A DNA stretch of 64,000 nt from DATLLN01 sp963797175 (GCA_963797175.1 CAWCOL010000009.1:1178001-1242000), one strand, 5' to 3'; shown: positions 26,134-35,094, counted from the stretch's first letter. The notes: generated by a model not told the origin, from the letters alone. Made by a program: numbers and translations.

Positions 26134-26846
26134 GCCGCGTCGCGCTCGTCACCGGCGCCGGCTCGGGGATCGGCGCTGCCGTCGCCCGCCGCCTGGCCGC
26201 GGACGGCGCGACCGTGATGGCCGCCGACCTGAGCGGCGAGGCCGCCGCCGGGATCGCCGCCGAGCTGGGCGGGCCGAGCGTACGCCTGGACGTCGCGCAG
26301 CGGGCGGACTGGGAGGCGGCGACGGCGCAGGCGGCCGCCGCGCTGGGCGGCATCGACGTGCTGGTCAACTGCGCCGGCATCACCCGCGACCGGACGCTGC
26401 TGAAGATGACCGACGAGGAGTGGCACGCGGTGATCGAGGTGCACCTGACAGGTACCTGGCTGGGCTGCCAGCACGCCGTCCCGCTGATGCGCGAGCGCGG
26501 CGGCGGGGCCATCGTCAACGTCTCGTCGGAGGCGCGCCATGGCTCGTTCGGGCAGGCCAACTACGCCTCGGCCAAGGCCGGCATCGTCGCGCTGACGCGG
26601 ACGGTGGCGCTGGAGCACGCCCGCCACGGCATCCGCTGCAACGCGGTCGCACCCGGCCCGGTCAACACGCCGATGCTGGAGGCCGTGCCGGAGAGCGTGA
26701 AGGAGGCGTGGCTGCCGCAGATCCCGATGCGCCGCTTCGCCGAGCCGCCCGAGATCGCGGCCGTGGTCGCCTTCCTGGCCTCGCCCGAGGCGAGCTACGT
26801 CACCGGCCAGTGCCTGGGCGTGGACGGGGGCAGCACGTGGAGCTGA
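26130..26846 (+). CDS. SDR-family NAD(P)-dependent oxidoreductase (FabG-like)
   Basis: A 238-residue classical SDR. Cofactor site TGAGSGIG (residues 8-15), structural NCAG, catalytic serine in IVNVSSEARHG, and YASAK with the catalytic Tyr and Lys (about residues 147-151). CNAVAPGPVNTPML and the C-terminal LGVDGGSTWS are typical of FabG/3-hydroxyacyl-CoA dehydrogenases. An Asp at the end of beta-2 (MAADLSG) suggests NAD rather than NADP, consistent with a catabolic role. It starts inside the MaoC-like stop and ends ten bases inside the acyl-CoA synthetase gene. Confidence 0.9.
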   Translation: MSRVALVTGAGSGIGAAVARRLAADGATVMAADLSGEAAAGIAAELGGPSVRLDVAQRADWEAATAQAAAALGGIDVLVNCAGITRDRTLLKMTDEEWHAVIEVHLTGTWLGCQHAVPLMRERGGGAIVNVSSEARHGSFGQANYASAKAGIVALTRTVALEHARHGIRCNAVAPGPVNTPMLEAVPESVKEAWLPQIPMRRFAEPPEIAAVVAFLASPEASYVTGQCLGVDGGSTWS

Positions 26847-28915
26847 CCCGCTCGCTGCGGCCGCTGTTCGATCCCGCCTCGGTGGTCGTGTTCGGCGCGT
26901 CCGACGCCCACGGCGCGTGGGGCCGTTCGGTGGCCGAGCGGCTGCTGCGCGGCGAGCACCGGCGCCCCGTCTACTTCGTCAGCGAGCGGCGGCCGGAGGT
27001 GCTGGGACACGCCACCCACCGCTCGCTGGAGGAGCTGCCCGAGGTGCCCGAGCTGGCGGTGCTGGTCGTGCCCTCGCAGATCCTGCCCGACGTCACCGAC
27101 CGCGTCCTGGCGGCGGGCGTGCGGGCGGTGGTGGCCCTGGCGGCGGGGTTCGGCGAGACCGGCGAGGAGGGCCGCGCGGCCGAGCGCCGGCTGGCGGAGC
27201 GGGTGCGCGATGCGGGCGCGGTGCTGCTCGGCCCCAACTGCATGGGCGTCGTGGACACCGCCGCCGAGCTGCACGCCGCGCCCTGGATCGACCTGCCCGA
27301 CGGCGACGTCGCCTTCGTCTCCCAGTCGGGCAACCTCTGCATCGACTTCGCCGACCGCGCCCGTGATCTCGCCTTCGGCTTCTCCCGCTTCGTCTCGGTG
27401 GGCAACCAGGCGGACGTGACGGCGGCCGACGTACTGGAGGACTGCGCCGATCACGAGGCGACCGGGGTGGTGGCCGTCTACTGCGAGGCCTTCCCCGACG
27501 GCCGCGCGTTTGGCCGGGCCGCGGAGCGTCTCCGCGCAGCCGGCAAGCCGGTGGTGCTGCTGGCGCCGGGCCGCTCGGCTGCCGGAGCCCGGGCCGCGCT
27601 GTCGCACACCGGCGCGCTGGTCGGCGACGCGGCGGTCGTGGACGCGGTCTGTGCCGCCGCCGGCGTGATCCGCGTGTGGACGCCGCGCGAGATGGCGGAG
27701 GCGGTCGCCGCCCTGCGGGCGCTGCCGGCGCCACGGGGGCGGCGAGTCGGCATCATCACCACCGGCGGCGGCAACGGCGTGATCGCCTCCGACGCGGTCG
27801 CGGCCGCCGGCCTGGACGTGCCGGTGCTGCCAGACGCCACGGGCGAGCGGATCGCCGCATCGGTGCCACAGGTCGCCTCGACGGCCAACCCGGTGGACCT
27901 GATCGGCGCGACGCTGAGCGACGCGGGCAACCTGGTGGCGGTGTCCGACCTGCTGCTCGACTCGGGCGCCGTGGACGCCGTCGCGATCACCGGATCGCCC
28001 TTCTCGATGTGGTTCGACGCCGACGAGTCGCTGGCGAGCCTCGAGCGCGGCTCGGTGGACGGCTTCCTCGCGCTGCAGCGGCGCACCGGGATGCCGGTCG
28101 TGTTCACCACCGACCGGCCCGGCTCGCCGGCGGTGGCGGCAGCGATCGAGGCCGGCCTGGTGGTCGGACGCGACATCGAGTCGGCCGCGCGGGCGATGCG
28201 CGTGATCTGCGACGCCGCCGAGCGCCCGACCGGGACGCCCGCCGAGCTGGATGCCGAGCCGCCGGTCGAGACGGCCGGCTACTGGGCGTCGCGTCAGGCG
28301 ATCGCCGCGCTGGGCATCCCCATGCCCGCGGCCGAGCTGGTGCGGACGGCCGAGGAGGGCCTCGCCGCGGCGGAGCGGCTCGGCTATCCCGTCGTGCTCA
28401 AGGCGCTGGCGGCCGAACACAAGTCGGAGGGCGGCGGCGTGGTGGTCGGCATCCCCGGTCCGGCCGAGCTGCACGCCGCGCTGGACTCGACCGCCGGGCG
28501 GCTGGCCCCGGAGGCGTGGTCGGTCGAGCGGATGGTGACGGCGGCGGGCATCGAGCTGCTGGCGGGCTGCCGGCGCGACCCCTCGTTCGGCACCGTGGTC
28601 GTCGCCGGCGCGGGAGGGACGCTGACCGAGCTGCACGCCGACACGGCGGTCGCACTCGGGCCGATCGGCGAGGACGCGGCCCGCGCCCTGCTCGGCCGGC
28701 TGCGCTGCGCCCCACTGCTGGACGGCTACCGCGGCGCGCCGCCGCTGGCCGCTGCCGAGGCCGCGGCGGTGCTGGCCACGCTCGGCCGCTTCGCCTCGGC
28801 CCACCCCGAGATCGCCGAGATCGAGATCAACCCGCTGCTCGTCGCCCGCGACGAGGTCTGGGCGCTCGACGCCCGCATCATCATCGACCAGGGAGCGCCC
28901 CATGCCGGACGTTGA
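26837..28915 (+). CDS. Acyl-CoA synthetase, NDP-forming (acetate-CoA ligase family)
   Basis: About 692 residues with the three-part order of NDP-forming synthetases. First is a CoA-binding Rossmann domain (LFDPASVVVFGASDAHGAWG). Then come succinyl-CoA-ligase-like domains with the phospho-histidine segment RAALSHTGAL (about residue 257). Last is a C-terminal ATP-grasp domain (GYPVVLKALAAEHKSEGGGV, then IAEIEINPLLV). It makes acyl-CoA from free acid with ADP or GDP formation. GTG 26837 lies within the SDR end, an arrangement that supports this start. It ends 14 bases inside the acyl-CoA dehydrogenase gene. Substrate unknown, presumably the acid fed to this operon. Confidence 0.85.
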   Translation: MELTRSLRPLFDPASVVVFGASDAHGAWGRSVAERLLRGEHRRPVYFVSERRPEVLGHATHRSLEELPEVPELAVLVVPSQILPDVTDRVLAAGVRAVVALAAGFGETGEEGRAAERRLAERVRDAGAVLLGPNCMGVVDTAAELHAAPWIDLPDGDVAFVSQSGNLCIDFADRARDLAFGFSRFVSVGNQADVTAADVLEDCADHEATGVVAVYCEAFPDGRAFGRAAERLRAAGKPVVLLAPGRSAAGARAALSHTGALVGDAAVVDAVCAAAGVIRVWTPREMAEAVAALRALPAPRGRRVGIITTGGGNGVIASDAVAAAGLDVPVLPDATGERIAASVPQVASTANPVDLIGATLSDAGNLVAVSDLLLDSGAVDAVAITGSPFSMWFDADESLASLERGSVDGFLALQRRTGMPVVFTTDRPGSPAVAAAIEAGLVVGRDIESAARAMRVICDAAERPTGTPAELDAEPPVETAGYWASRQAIAALGIPMPAAELVRTAEEGLAAAERLGYPVVLKALAAEHKSEGGGVVVGIPGPAELHAALDSTAGRLAPEAWSVERMVTAAGIELLAGCRRDPSFGTVVVAGAGGTLTELHADTAVALGPIGEDAARALLGRLRCAPLLDGYRGAPPLAAAEAAAVLATLGRFASAHPEIAEIEINPLLVARDEVWALDARIIIDQGAPHAGR

Positions 28916-30032
28916 CGACGAGCTGGTGCAGCTCGCCCACGAGTTCGCCGAGCGGGAGATGCGCCCGCACGCCGCACGCTACGACGAGTCCGGGGAGTTC
29001 CCGTGGGAGGTCGTCCACAAGGCGGCCGAGGCGGGGCTGACCTGCTACGACCTGCCTGAGCAGTACGGCGGGGGCGGCGTGCACAGCCTGCTGACCGGCG
29101 CCAGGATCATCGAGGAGATGGCCTGGGGCGACGCGCCGATGGCGGGCTGCATCGGCGGCGGCGGCTTCTTCGCCGGGCCGATCCTGGCGATGGGCACCGA
29201 CGAGCAGCGCGAGCGCTGGGTCACACCGCTCTGCACCGAGCGGCCGCCGATCGGCGCGCTCGCCACCACCGAGCCCGAGGTCGGCTCCGACGCCGCGGCG
29301 ATGTCGTCGCACGCGCGGCGGGAGGGCGACGGCTACGTCCTGAACGGCCAGAAGACGTGGATCTCGAACGCGCCGACTGCCGACCTCTACCTCGTGTTCG
29401 CGACGGTCGCCCCGGGCACGCGGTCGAAGGGCATCACCGCCTTCGTGCTGGAGCGCGGCGATTCCGGCTTCGAGATCGGGCGCAAGCTGCCCAAGATGGG
29501 CGCCCGCTGCTACCCCGCCGGCGAGCTCTTCTTCGCCGACTGCCCCCTGGGCCTCGACCGCCGCATCGGCGAGGAGGGCCAGGGCTTCTACGGCGTGATG
29601 CGCTGGTTCGACGTCACCCGCGTCCAGCTCGCCGCCAACTCGGTCGGCATCGGCAGGGCCGCGCTGGAGTACGCAGTCGAGTACGCCAAGGAGCGGCGCG
29701 CCTTCGGCAAGACGATCCACGAGTTCCAGGCCGTCTCGTTCCGGCTGGTGGACGCCCGGATGAAGCTCGACCAGGCGCGGCTGATGGCCCACCACGCGGC
29801 CCGCTTGGCCGACGCCGGAAAGCCGTTCTCGACCGAGGCCTCGATGGCGAAGCTGGCGGCCTCGGAGGCCGCGTGGTTCGCCGCCTGGGCGTGCTGCCAG
29901 ACGCTCGGCGGGTACTCGTACTCGACCGAGTATCCCGCCGAGCGGTGGCTGCGCAACGCGAAGCTCGAGGAGCTCTACGAGGGCACGAACGACATCCAGC
30001 GCCTGATCATCTCGCGCAGCATGTTCCGCTAG
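28902..30032 (+). CDS. Acyl-CoA dehydrogenase
   Basis: A 376-residue FAD enzyme that introduces a 2,3-double bond into acyl-CoA. Signatures are ALATTEPEVGSDAAAMSSHA and KTWISNAPTADLYLVFATVA (FAD contacts), RRAFGKTIHEFQAVSFRLVD, and the C-terminal CQTLGGYSYSTEYPAERW with catalytic glutamate in LEELYEGTNDIQRLIISR. Length and motifs are complete. It ends the six-gene operon. Its TAG stop shares the palindrome CTAG with the stop of the convergent gene. Electron-transfer flavoprotein genes are not in the window. Confidence 0.9.
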   Translation: MPDVDDELVQLAHEFAEREMRPHAARYDESGEFPWEVVHKAAEAGLTCYDLPEQYGGGGVHSLLTGARIIEEMAWGDAPMAGCIGGGGFFAGPILAMGTDEQRERWVTPLCTERPPIGALATTEPEVGSDAAAMSSHARREGDGYVLNGQKTWISNAPTADLYLVFATVAPGTRSKGITAFVLERGDSGFEIGRKLPKMGARCYPAGELFFADCPLGLDRRIGEEGQGFYGVMRWFDVTRVQLAANSVGIGRAALEYAVEYAKERRAFGKTIHEFQAVSFRLVDARMKLDQARLMAHHAARLADAGKPFSTEASMAKLAASEAAWFAAWACCQTLGGYSYSTEYPAERWLRNAKLEELYEGTNDIQRLIISRSMFR

Positions 30033-30772
30033 CTGACGAGGGTGCGGGCCGTCTGTGCCTGGAACTGGAACTGGCACGAGGTCTCGCTGGGCGAGACCGC
30101 CGCGCCGAACGTGAGCACGGTGGTCGTGTCCTGGCCGCCGATCGTGCCGGACAGCAGGACGGTGCCGGTCGTGCCGTGGTCGTTCGAGCCACCGTCGGAG
30201 TTGAACCCGACGAACTCGGGCGTCGTCAGCGTCGAGAACCCGTGCGTCGGGCCCATGCGGTCGACGCCGTTCCAGAAGACGGTGTCCGTCTGCCCGGTCT
30301 GCCCGCCGACGGAGATCGTCGCGTTGTCCAGCGCGCCGGCATCGCAGAAGACCTGGATGTGCGCGAGGCCAAGCGAGAGGTTGTCGTGGGCGCCGGCCGT
30401 GAACGGCAGGCTGAACACGCTCGAGTTGATGTTGCCGTGGCCGTTGATGAACCCGGTCGAGTTGATGCCGTCCAGCGAGTCGGCGTTCAGGTTCTTGACC
30501 CGGACGCCGGAGTTGGTCGTGAACGGTGCGCGCGACGGATCGACGGTGAGGCCGAGCGCCGTCGCCTTCGTGCCGGTCTGGGTGTTGATCAGGTTGAGTC
30601 CGGGGCCGTTTCCGGCCGTGGACGTGAGGGCTGTGGTCGTGTCGGCGCTGTTGGGCTGGCCGAGAGTGAACGTCCCGCCGGTCGCCGCGTAGGCGCTGCC
30701 GCCGAGGGCAACGAAGAGCGCGGCCACCGAGATGGCGAGCGAGGGCGTGACGCGTGGAATGCGCAAGCGCAT
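30029..30772 (-). CDS. Exported protein with ALFVALGGSAYAA-type signal, paralogue 1
   Basis: About 247 residues. The N-terminus MRLRIPRVTPSLAISVAALF then VALGGSAYAATGG is a conserved export signal in Thermoleophilia-type proteins; AAAGGGG precedes the ATG. The mature part includes VRVKNLNADSLDGINSTGF, a LNAD.LDG motif also present in the paralogue at 44377-45105 (VSNLNADLLDGLDSAAF), and a beta-rich C-terminal half with two cysteines. No catalytic motif. Likely a cell-surface or secreted structural protein of unknown function. It converges with the acyl-CoA dehydrogenase gene, sharing its stop palindrome. Confidence 0.65.
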   Translation of the reverse strand: MRLRIPRVTPSLAISVAALFVALGGSAYAATGGTFTLGQPNSADTTTALTSTAGNGPGLNLINTQTGTKATALGLTVDPSRAPFTTNSGVRVKNLNADSLDGINSTGFINGHGNINSSVFSLPFTAGAHDNLSLGLAHIQVFCDAGALDNATISVGGQTGQTDTVFWNGVDRMGPTHGFSTLTTPEFVGFNSDGGSNDHGTTGTVLLSGTIGGQDTTTVLTFGAAVSPSETSCQFQFQAQTARTLVS

Positions 30773-30894
30773 GGGGACCCCTTTGGTCGTGGTACTCCGA
30801 GTGTCAATCCGGACGCGAACGGGACGCGTTCGCTTCCATTCCGCGGATACGGAACGACCGTCGGGGCGGTTCACTGTGACGGCGGCCACGCCGC

Positions 30895-30926
30895 GACCGG
30901 CCGGCGCTGCGGTGCGCCGGCCGGTC
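30895..30926 (-). terminator. Hairpin terminator of the three-repeat secreted protein gene
   Basis: GACCGGCCGGCG at 30895-30906 pairs perfectly with CGCCGGCCGGTC at 30915-30926, an eight-base loop between them, 12 bp past the stop at 30938 on the minus strand. Confidence 0.6.
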
Positions 30927-30937
30927 AGCGCTTCAGG

Positions 30938-31891
30938 TCAGCACACGACCATCAGGTGGAACGGCCGGTCGAGGTTCGCCCCGCCGAAGAACAGCAGGTT
31001 CTGGATGCGAACGTCCACCGTGGTGGCGGTCGGGCCGTTGTAGACGTCAACCGCCGCCGGGTTGAACACCAGCGTGTTGTCCACGGCGCCGATCGAGGCC
31101 ACCTTGGCGCAGTTGCCGACGTTCCGCGGGAACGTCAGCCGGTACGTCCCCAGCCCGGTGCGCGTCGAGCTGACGCCGGTATGGCCGCGAACGAACGTCC
31201 CGTCCTGGTCGACGACCGCCCCGAGCAGGCTGGGCGAGGATGCCGAGCAGTACGACGCGGTGTGCACCGGATAGGCAGACAGGCCGCCGCCCGGGTTCTT
31301 GGTCTCGATGTAGACGTTCGACGCCGGCTGGCCCGTGTTCGCGAACACGTACCCCGGCCCCAGCACCAGTCCGTTGTCCACCGCGCCGATGGTGGCGATG
31401 TCGGTGCACGCCGTCATCGACCGCGTGTACTTGACGCGGTACTGGCCGGTGACGCGGTTGCGCACGGATGTGCCCGTGCTGCCGCGGACAAACGCCCCGC
31501 TGTCGTCGAACACGGCGAACCGGATCCCCGCCGCGGTGGTCGGACACTGGGCAACCACGTTGAACGCGAAGTCCTGCAGGCCACCCCCCGGGTTCTTGGT
31601 CTCGACGTGCACGCCGGCCGTCGAGTTGTGACCGGACGCCGTGAAGATCGAGCCGTACGACGCATCACCGGTGTACTGGGACGACGTTGTGGCGATGTAC
31701 GCGCACGCCGACATGTCCCGGTTGAAGGTGATCTCGTACCGCCCCGGCCCGTCCCTCGTGAACGACACAACGCCCTTTCCCTTGGTCAGGCCCGTGCCGT
31801 CCGATCGCGCCCAGAGGTTCGCCCCCAGTGCGTTGCCCGGCGCGGCAAGCGCGCCGAGAGCCACGATTGCGATGAGCATGGCTCGTCTCAT
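30938..31891 (-). CDS. Secreted protein with three internal repeats, unknown function
   Basis: A 317-residue protein with signal peptide MRRAMLIAIVALGALAAPGN (cleavage near ALGA). Three repeats of about 95 residues can be aligned by eye. Each begins with (S/F)VRG.TG and passes through G.YR(V/I/L).(F/Y).R..(S/T).C to an IATIGAVDN-like element: FNRDMSACAYIAT, YTRSMTACTDIATIGAVDN and FPRNVGNCAKVASIGAVDN. A pair of KNPGGGL motifs lies between repeats. One conserved Cys pair per repeat suggests extracellular disulfides. I do not recognise the family. A strong hairpin terminator follows. Confidence 0.6.
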   Translation of the reverse strand: MRRAMLIAIVALGALAAPGNALGANLWARSDGTGLTKGKGVVSFTRDGPGRYEITFNRDMSACAYIATTSSQYTGDASYGSIFTASGHNSTAGVHVETKNPGGGLQDFAFNVVAQCPTTAAGIRFAVFDDSGAFVRGSTGTSVRNRVTGQYRVKYTRSMTACTDIATIGAVDNGLVLGPGYVFANTGQPASNVYIETKNPGGGLSAYPVHTASYCSASSPSLLGAVVDQDGTFVRGHTGVSSTRTGLGTYRLTFPRNVGNCAKVASIGAVDNTLVFNPAAVDVYNGPTATTVDVRIQNLLFFGGANLDRPFHLMVVC

Positions 31892-32144
31892 CGATGCCCC
31901 CTTCCCTGGCTAGGTGACGATCGTGATGAACCGCACATGCTACAGGACACCTGGCCGCGACGCCTGATGGCTTCCCTTTTGCTCCCGACGGGAGTAGCAT
32001 CGCCAGTGGCGACAACCGTCACGAATCGGACGGCGCCAGGCTTCATGGAGGGGCACAGAGAAACGAGATCGACCGCGGGCACGGCGGCCGTCGATCCACC
32101 CTCCGCGGGCACGCACGTGGAACCACCGACTGGAGGGTCAAGAG

Positions 32145-33069
32145 ATGAGACGGACTGCACGGATCGCGATGGCGATGCTGGGGCTCTGCGCCGCCGCGGC
32201 GCTGGTGACCTCGGCAGCAACCGCGGCGGCCGGCAAGCACCCGGCGACCGCGCACCGCGCCACGCACATCGTCGCGGGCAAGCACCTGGGCCCGGCCGCG
32301 CCGCTGCCGAACGCGGTGCCCCCGAAGTACACGGTGGTGACGAGCGCGCTGCTGACCGCCAACCCCGGCACGCAGACGACCGGGACGGCCACCTGCCCGG
32401 CCAAGACCGTCCCGTACGGCGGCGGCGCTGTCATCAGCTCGATCAGCCTGACGACCAACATGAACAGCTCGGTCCCGCTCACGACCGGTTGGAGAGCGGA
32501 CATCAACAACGCGGGCGGCACGGCCGACACGTTCCGCGTGTACGCGGTGTGTGCGAAGAAGAATGCCTCGTACAGCGTCGTCACGAGCTCCGCGGTAACG
32601 AACCCCGCCGCCAGCCAGAACTCCGCGATCGCACAGTTGCCCCGCCGGTACCAAGGTGACGGGCGGTGGCTCGTTCTCCAGCAGCGGCAGCACCTGGTCA
32701 ACATGAACACGACGTTCCCCATAAGTCGGGCAAGGGCGCTTCGGCCATGTACAGTGGCGACGGACGAGAACAACGCGGCCGGCGGCGCACCCACCTTCGT
32801 GGTCTACGCCGTCTGCGGTCACGCGGCCGGGATACACGCTGGTCGCCGGCACGCCGCAGGTGAATCCGGCCATGACGCAGACCGGGGCGATCGCGGTCTG
32901 CCCGTCCGGGAAGGTGCCGCTGGGAGGCGGCGGCCTCTCGAGCTCGGGCAACGTCGCCGTTGACCTCAACAGCTCCCAGCCGGCGTCAGCCACCTGGGAG
33001 GCGTTCGAGGACAACAACGCCACCGGCGCGCCGACGATCACGGCGTACGCCATCTGCGCCGGAACCTGA
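32145..33069 (+). pseudogene. Secreted Cys-repeat protein, array copy 1, heavily frameshifted
   Basis: The first copy of a three-gene tandem array. The N-terminal signal MRRTARIAMAMLGLCAAAAL and repeat 1 (CPAKTVPYGGGAVISSISLT, then YAVCAKKNASYSVVTSSA) are in frame to about 32640. From there to about 32850 the conserved text jumps frames repeatedly: CPAGTKVTGGGSFSSSGST, then KSGKGASAMYS, then ATDENNAAGGAPTFVVYAVC, then AAGYTLVAGTPQ after removing one base. Repeat 3 (CPSGKVPLGGGGLSSSGNVA through NNATGAPTITAYAICAGT) is clean. About five single-base breaks fall within 250 bp, while both downstream paralogues are intact. Either local sequence error or genuine decay. Confidence 0.6.
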
Positions 33070-33079
33070 TCTGACACCT

Positions 33080-33115
33080 GATCCGGCGGCGCCCGATCGT
33101 GGGCGCCGCCGGATC
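33080..33115 (+). terminator. Strong hairpin terminator after array copy 1
   Basis: A perfect 15-bp stem: GATCCGGCGGCGCCC at 33080-33094 and its complement at 33101-33115, six-base loop, ten bases after the stop. No U tract. Confidence 0.7.
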
Positions 33116-33194
33116 ACACATCCACGCTCCCCGCAGGAGTATGGTCGGCCCGGGCGGCCATGAGGGTTGCCCGAGCAGGACCAGGGGGTCTGAG

Positions 33195-34076
33195 ATGACA
33201 CGGATCGCACGGATCGCCGTCGTGGTGATCGGACTCGGCGCGCTCGCATTCGCACCGGCGGGGGTGGCGGGGGCGGCCGCCGCGAAGCACCCGGCTCCGT
33301 TGGGCGTGGTGCCGAACGCGCTCCCCCACGGCTACATCGTGGTGTCGAGCCCCGGCCTGACCGCGCCGGCCGGATCGCAGACCCACGGCACCGCCGACTG
33401 TCCGGCCAACACGGTGGTGTACGGCGGCGGCGTGTTCGTCAACTCGCTCAGCCTGTCGGCGAACGTGAACAGCTCGTACCCCAGCACGACCCAGTGGAAC
33501 GCTGACGTGAACAACGCCAGCAGCTCGAGCACGACGTTCACCGTGGACGTGATCTGCGCGAAGCGCACCGCCGACTGGAGCATCGTCCACTCCGGCAGCG
33601 TCACGAACCCCGCGATGCGCCAGTCGCGAGCCAGCGTCGCCTGCCCGAGTGGCACCAAGGTGCTGGGCGGCGGCGGCTTCTCGAGCACGCTCAGCACGAA
33701 GGTGAACGAGAACTCGTCGTTCCCGCTCAAGAGCGGATCAGGCGCGCTGACGACGTTCTTCTGGACGGTCGATCAGAACAACGCGAACACGACCGCCGCG
33801 ACGGTCACCGCCTACGCGGTGTGCGGGCATGCGTCCGGCTACAAGCTCGTGACCGGAGCGTTCACGTCCAGCCCGGCGCAGACGCAGGCGCTCGCGGCCG
33901 TCTCGTGCCCCGGCTCGAAGGCGCCGCTGGGCGGCGGGATCGCCACCAACTCGAGCTCGCTCAAGGTCAACATCAACACGACCTTCCCGGCGCCGCACGG
34001 ATGGCAGAACTACGAGAACAACGCAACCACCGGCGAGTTCACGCTGACGCCCGACGTGATCTGCGCAGGCCCCTGA
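33195..34076 (+). CDS. Secreted Cys-repeat protein, array copy 2
   Basis: About 293 residues, intact. Signal peptide: MTRIARIAVVVIGLGALAFA, cleavage near AGAAAA. A lysine/proline linker precedes three repeats, each with a Cys at CP.(N/G/S) and another at (V/A)(I/V)C: CPANTVVYGGGVFVNSLSLS, CPSGTKVLGGGGFSSTLSTK and CPGSKAPLGGGIATNSSSLK open them, and VDVICAK, AYAVCGH and PDVICAGP close them. Asn-rich strands (NVNSSYP, NENSSFP, NINTTFP) recur. It is probably an all-beta extracellular protein with one disulfide per repeat. No known function. ATG 33195 is chosen because the signal peptide starts there; a longer ORF upstream lacks one. Confidence 0.65.
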   Translation: MTRIARIAVVVIGLGALAFAPAGVAGAAAAKHPAPLGVVPNALPHGYIVVSSPGLTAPAGSQTHGTADCPANTVVYGGGVFVNSLSLSANVNSSYPSTTQWNADVNNASSSSTTFTVDVICAKRTADWSIVHSGSVTNPAMRQSRASVACPSGTKVLGGGGFSSTLSTKVNENSSFPLKSGSGALTTFFWTVDQNNANTTAATVTAYAVCGHASGYKLVTGAFTSSPAQTQALAAVSCPGSKAPLGGGIATNSSSLKVNINTTFPAPHGWQNYENNATTGEFTLTPDVICAGP

Positions 34077-34107
34077 TGGAGCGTTCGACGGCAAGGAGGA
34101 ACGGACG

Positions 34108-35040
34108 ATGAGATGGATCGCGCGAGGCGCGATCATGGCGCTCGGGATCGGCGCGATCGCGGTCGCGCCGGCCGGCGAGGCCGCCGCGACGCCCAGCACG
34201 ACGAAGCACCTGACGCCGGCCCGGCACGTCGCGCACCCGGCGCCGGGCAAGCGTCCGGCAGCCTTCGGCACGACCGCGGCCAAGCTCCCACCCAAGTACA
34301 CGGTCGTGACCAGCGCGCCGTTCGCCTCCCCCGCGAACACGCAGTCGAACGGCAGCGCGACCTGCCCGGCGAAGACCGTCGTCTACGGGGGCGGCGTCTT
34401 CTTCAGCTCCGGCTCGACCGCCGGGAACGTCAACAGCTCCTACCCGCGGGACACCACGTCATGGACTGCCTTCGTCAACAACGGCACGGGATCCGACTCC
34501 TCGTTCGTCGTCTACGCCGTGTGCGTGAAGCGGAACGCATCCTGGACGATCGTGACCGGCGCCACCGTCTCGAACGGGCCCGGATCGCAGACCCCGGCGA
34601 CCGCGACGTGCCCGGCCGGCGACAAGGTCCTTAGCGGCGGCGGGTTCTCCAGCTCCCTCAGCACGCTCTCGAACGAGAACTCGACCTATCCGACCAGGTC
34701 GGGCACCGGGCATGCGGCCGTCTATGGCTGGGCCGTGTTCCAGAACAACGGCAGCGCCGACGGCGACGCCGTCCACGCCTATGCCGTGTGTGGCCACGTC
34801 ACCGGGTACACCCAGGCGGCCGGAGCGCTGACGACCAATGCCGCCGGCGCCCAGACCGAAAGTACCGTGGGCTGCCCGACGCACACGGTGCCCCTGGGCG
34901 GCGGCATGTTCTCGTCGTCGCTGTCCACGGCCGTCAACCTGAACACCAGCTACCCGACCAGCACCGGCTGGGCTGCCTTCGAGAACAACGCCTCATCGGG
35001 GACGGCGACCATGACCACGTACGTCATCTGCGGGAAGTGA
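34108..35040 (+). CDS. Secreted Cys-repeat protein, array copy 3
   Basis: A 310-residue protein, intact. AAGGAGG lies ten bases before ATG 34108. Signal peptide: MRWIARGAIMALGIGAIAVA, cleavage near GEAAA. A His/Lys/Pro-rich linker (about residues 28-60) is followed by three repeats: CPAKTVVYGGGVFFSSGSTA, CPAGDKVLSGGGFSSSLSTL and CPTHTVPLGGGMFSSSLSTA. Closing cysteines are in VVYAVCVK, AYAVCGH and TTYVICGK. Same architecture as copies 1 and 2. Only 31 bp separate it from copy 2, so the two are probably co-transcribed. Function unknown. Confidence 0.65.
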   Translation: MRWIARGAIMALGIGAIAVAPAGEAAATPSTTKHLTPARHVAHPAPGKRPAAFGTTAAKLPPKYTVVTSAPFASPANTQSNGSATCPAKTVVYGGGVFFSSGSTAGNVNSSYPRDTTSWTAFVNNGTGSDSSFVVYAVCVKRNASWTIVTGATVSNGPGSQTPATATCPAGDKVLSGGGFSSSLSTLSNENSTYPTRSGTGHAAVYGWAVFQNNGSADGDAVHAYAVCGHVTGYTQAAGALTTNAAGAQTESTVGCPTHTVPLGGGMFSSSLSTAVNLNTSYPTSTGWAAFENNASSGTATMTTYVICGK

Positions 35041-35051
35041 CCGACTCGCGG

Positions 35052-35082
35052 TCCCGGCGGCGCATTGCCAGCGCCGCCGGGA
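35052..35082. terminator. Bidirectional hairpin terminator
   Basis: TCCCGGCGGCGC at 35052-35063 pairs with GCGCCGCCGGGA at 35071-35082 with a seven-base loop. It lies between the convergent ends of array copy 3 (35040) and the permease gene (35095) and could serve both. Confidence 0.65.
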
Positions 35083-35094
35083 TCGCCAAGTTGG

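Larger units (their letters stand above)
32145..35040 (+). repeat. Tandem array of three paralogous secreted-protein genes
   Basis: Three consecutive plus-strand genes (32145-33069, 33195-34076, 34108-35040) encode homologous proteins. Each has three repeats of about 85 residues: CP..(T/K)V.(Y/G)GGG, then N.NSS(Y/F)P, then W.(A)..NN, ending Y(A)VC. Local gene duplication is the simplest origin. Strong hairpins follow copies 1 and 3. Confidence 0.7.

Noticed and set aside
26795..28903. Minus-strand ORF of 702 codons
   Set aside because: Antisense of the acyl-CoA synthetase gene in high-GC DNA; arginine/histidine-rich without any domain.
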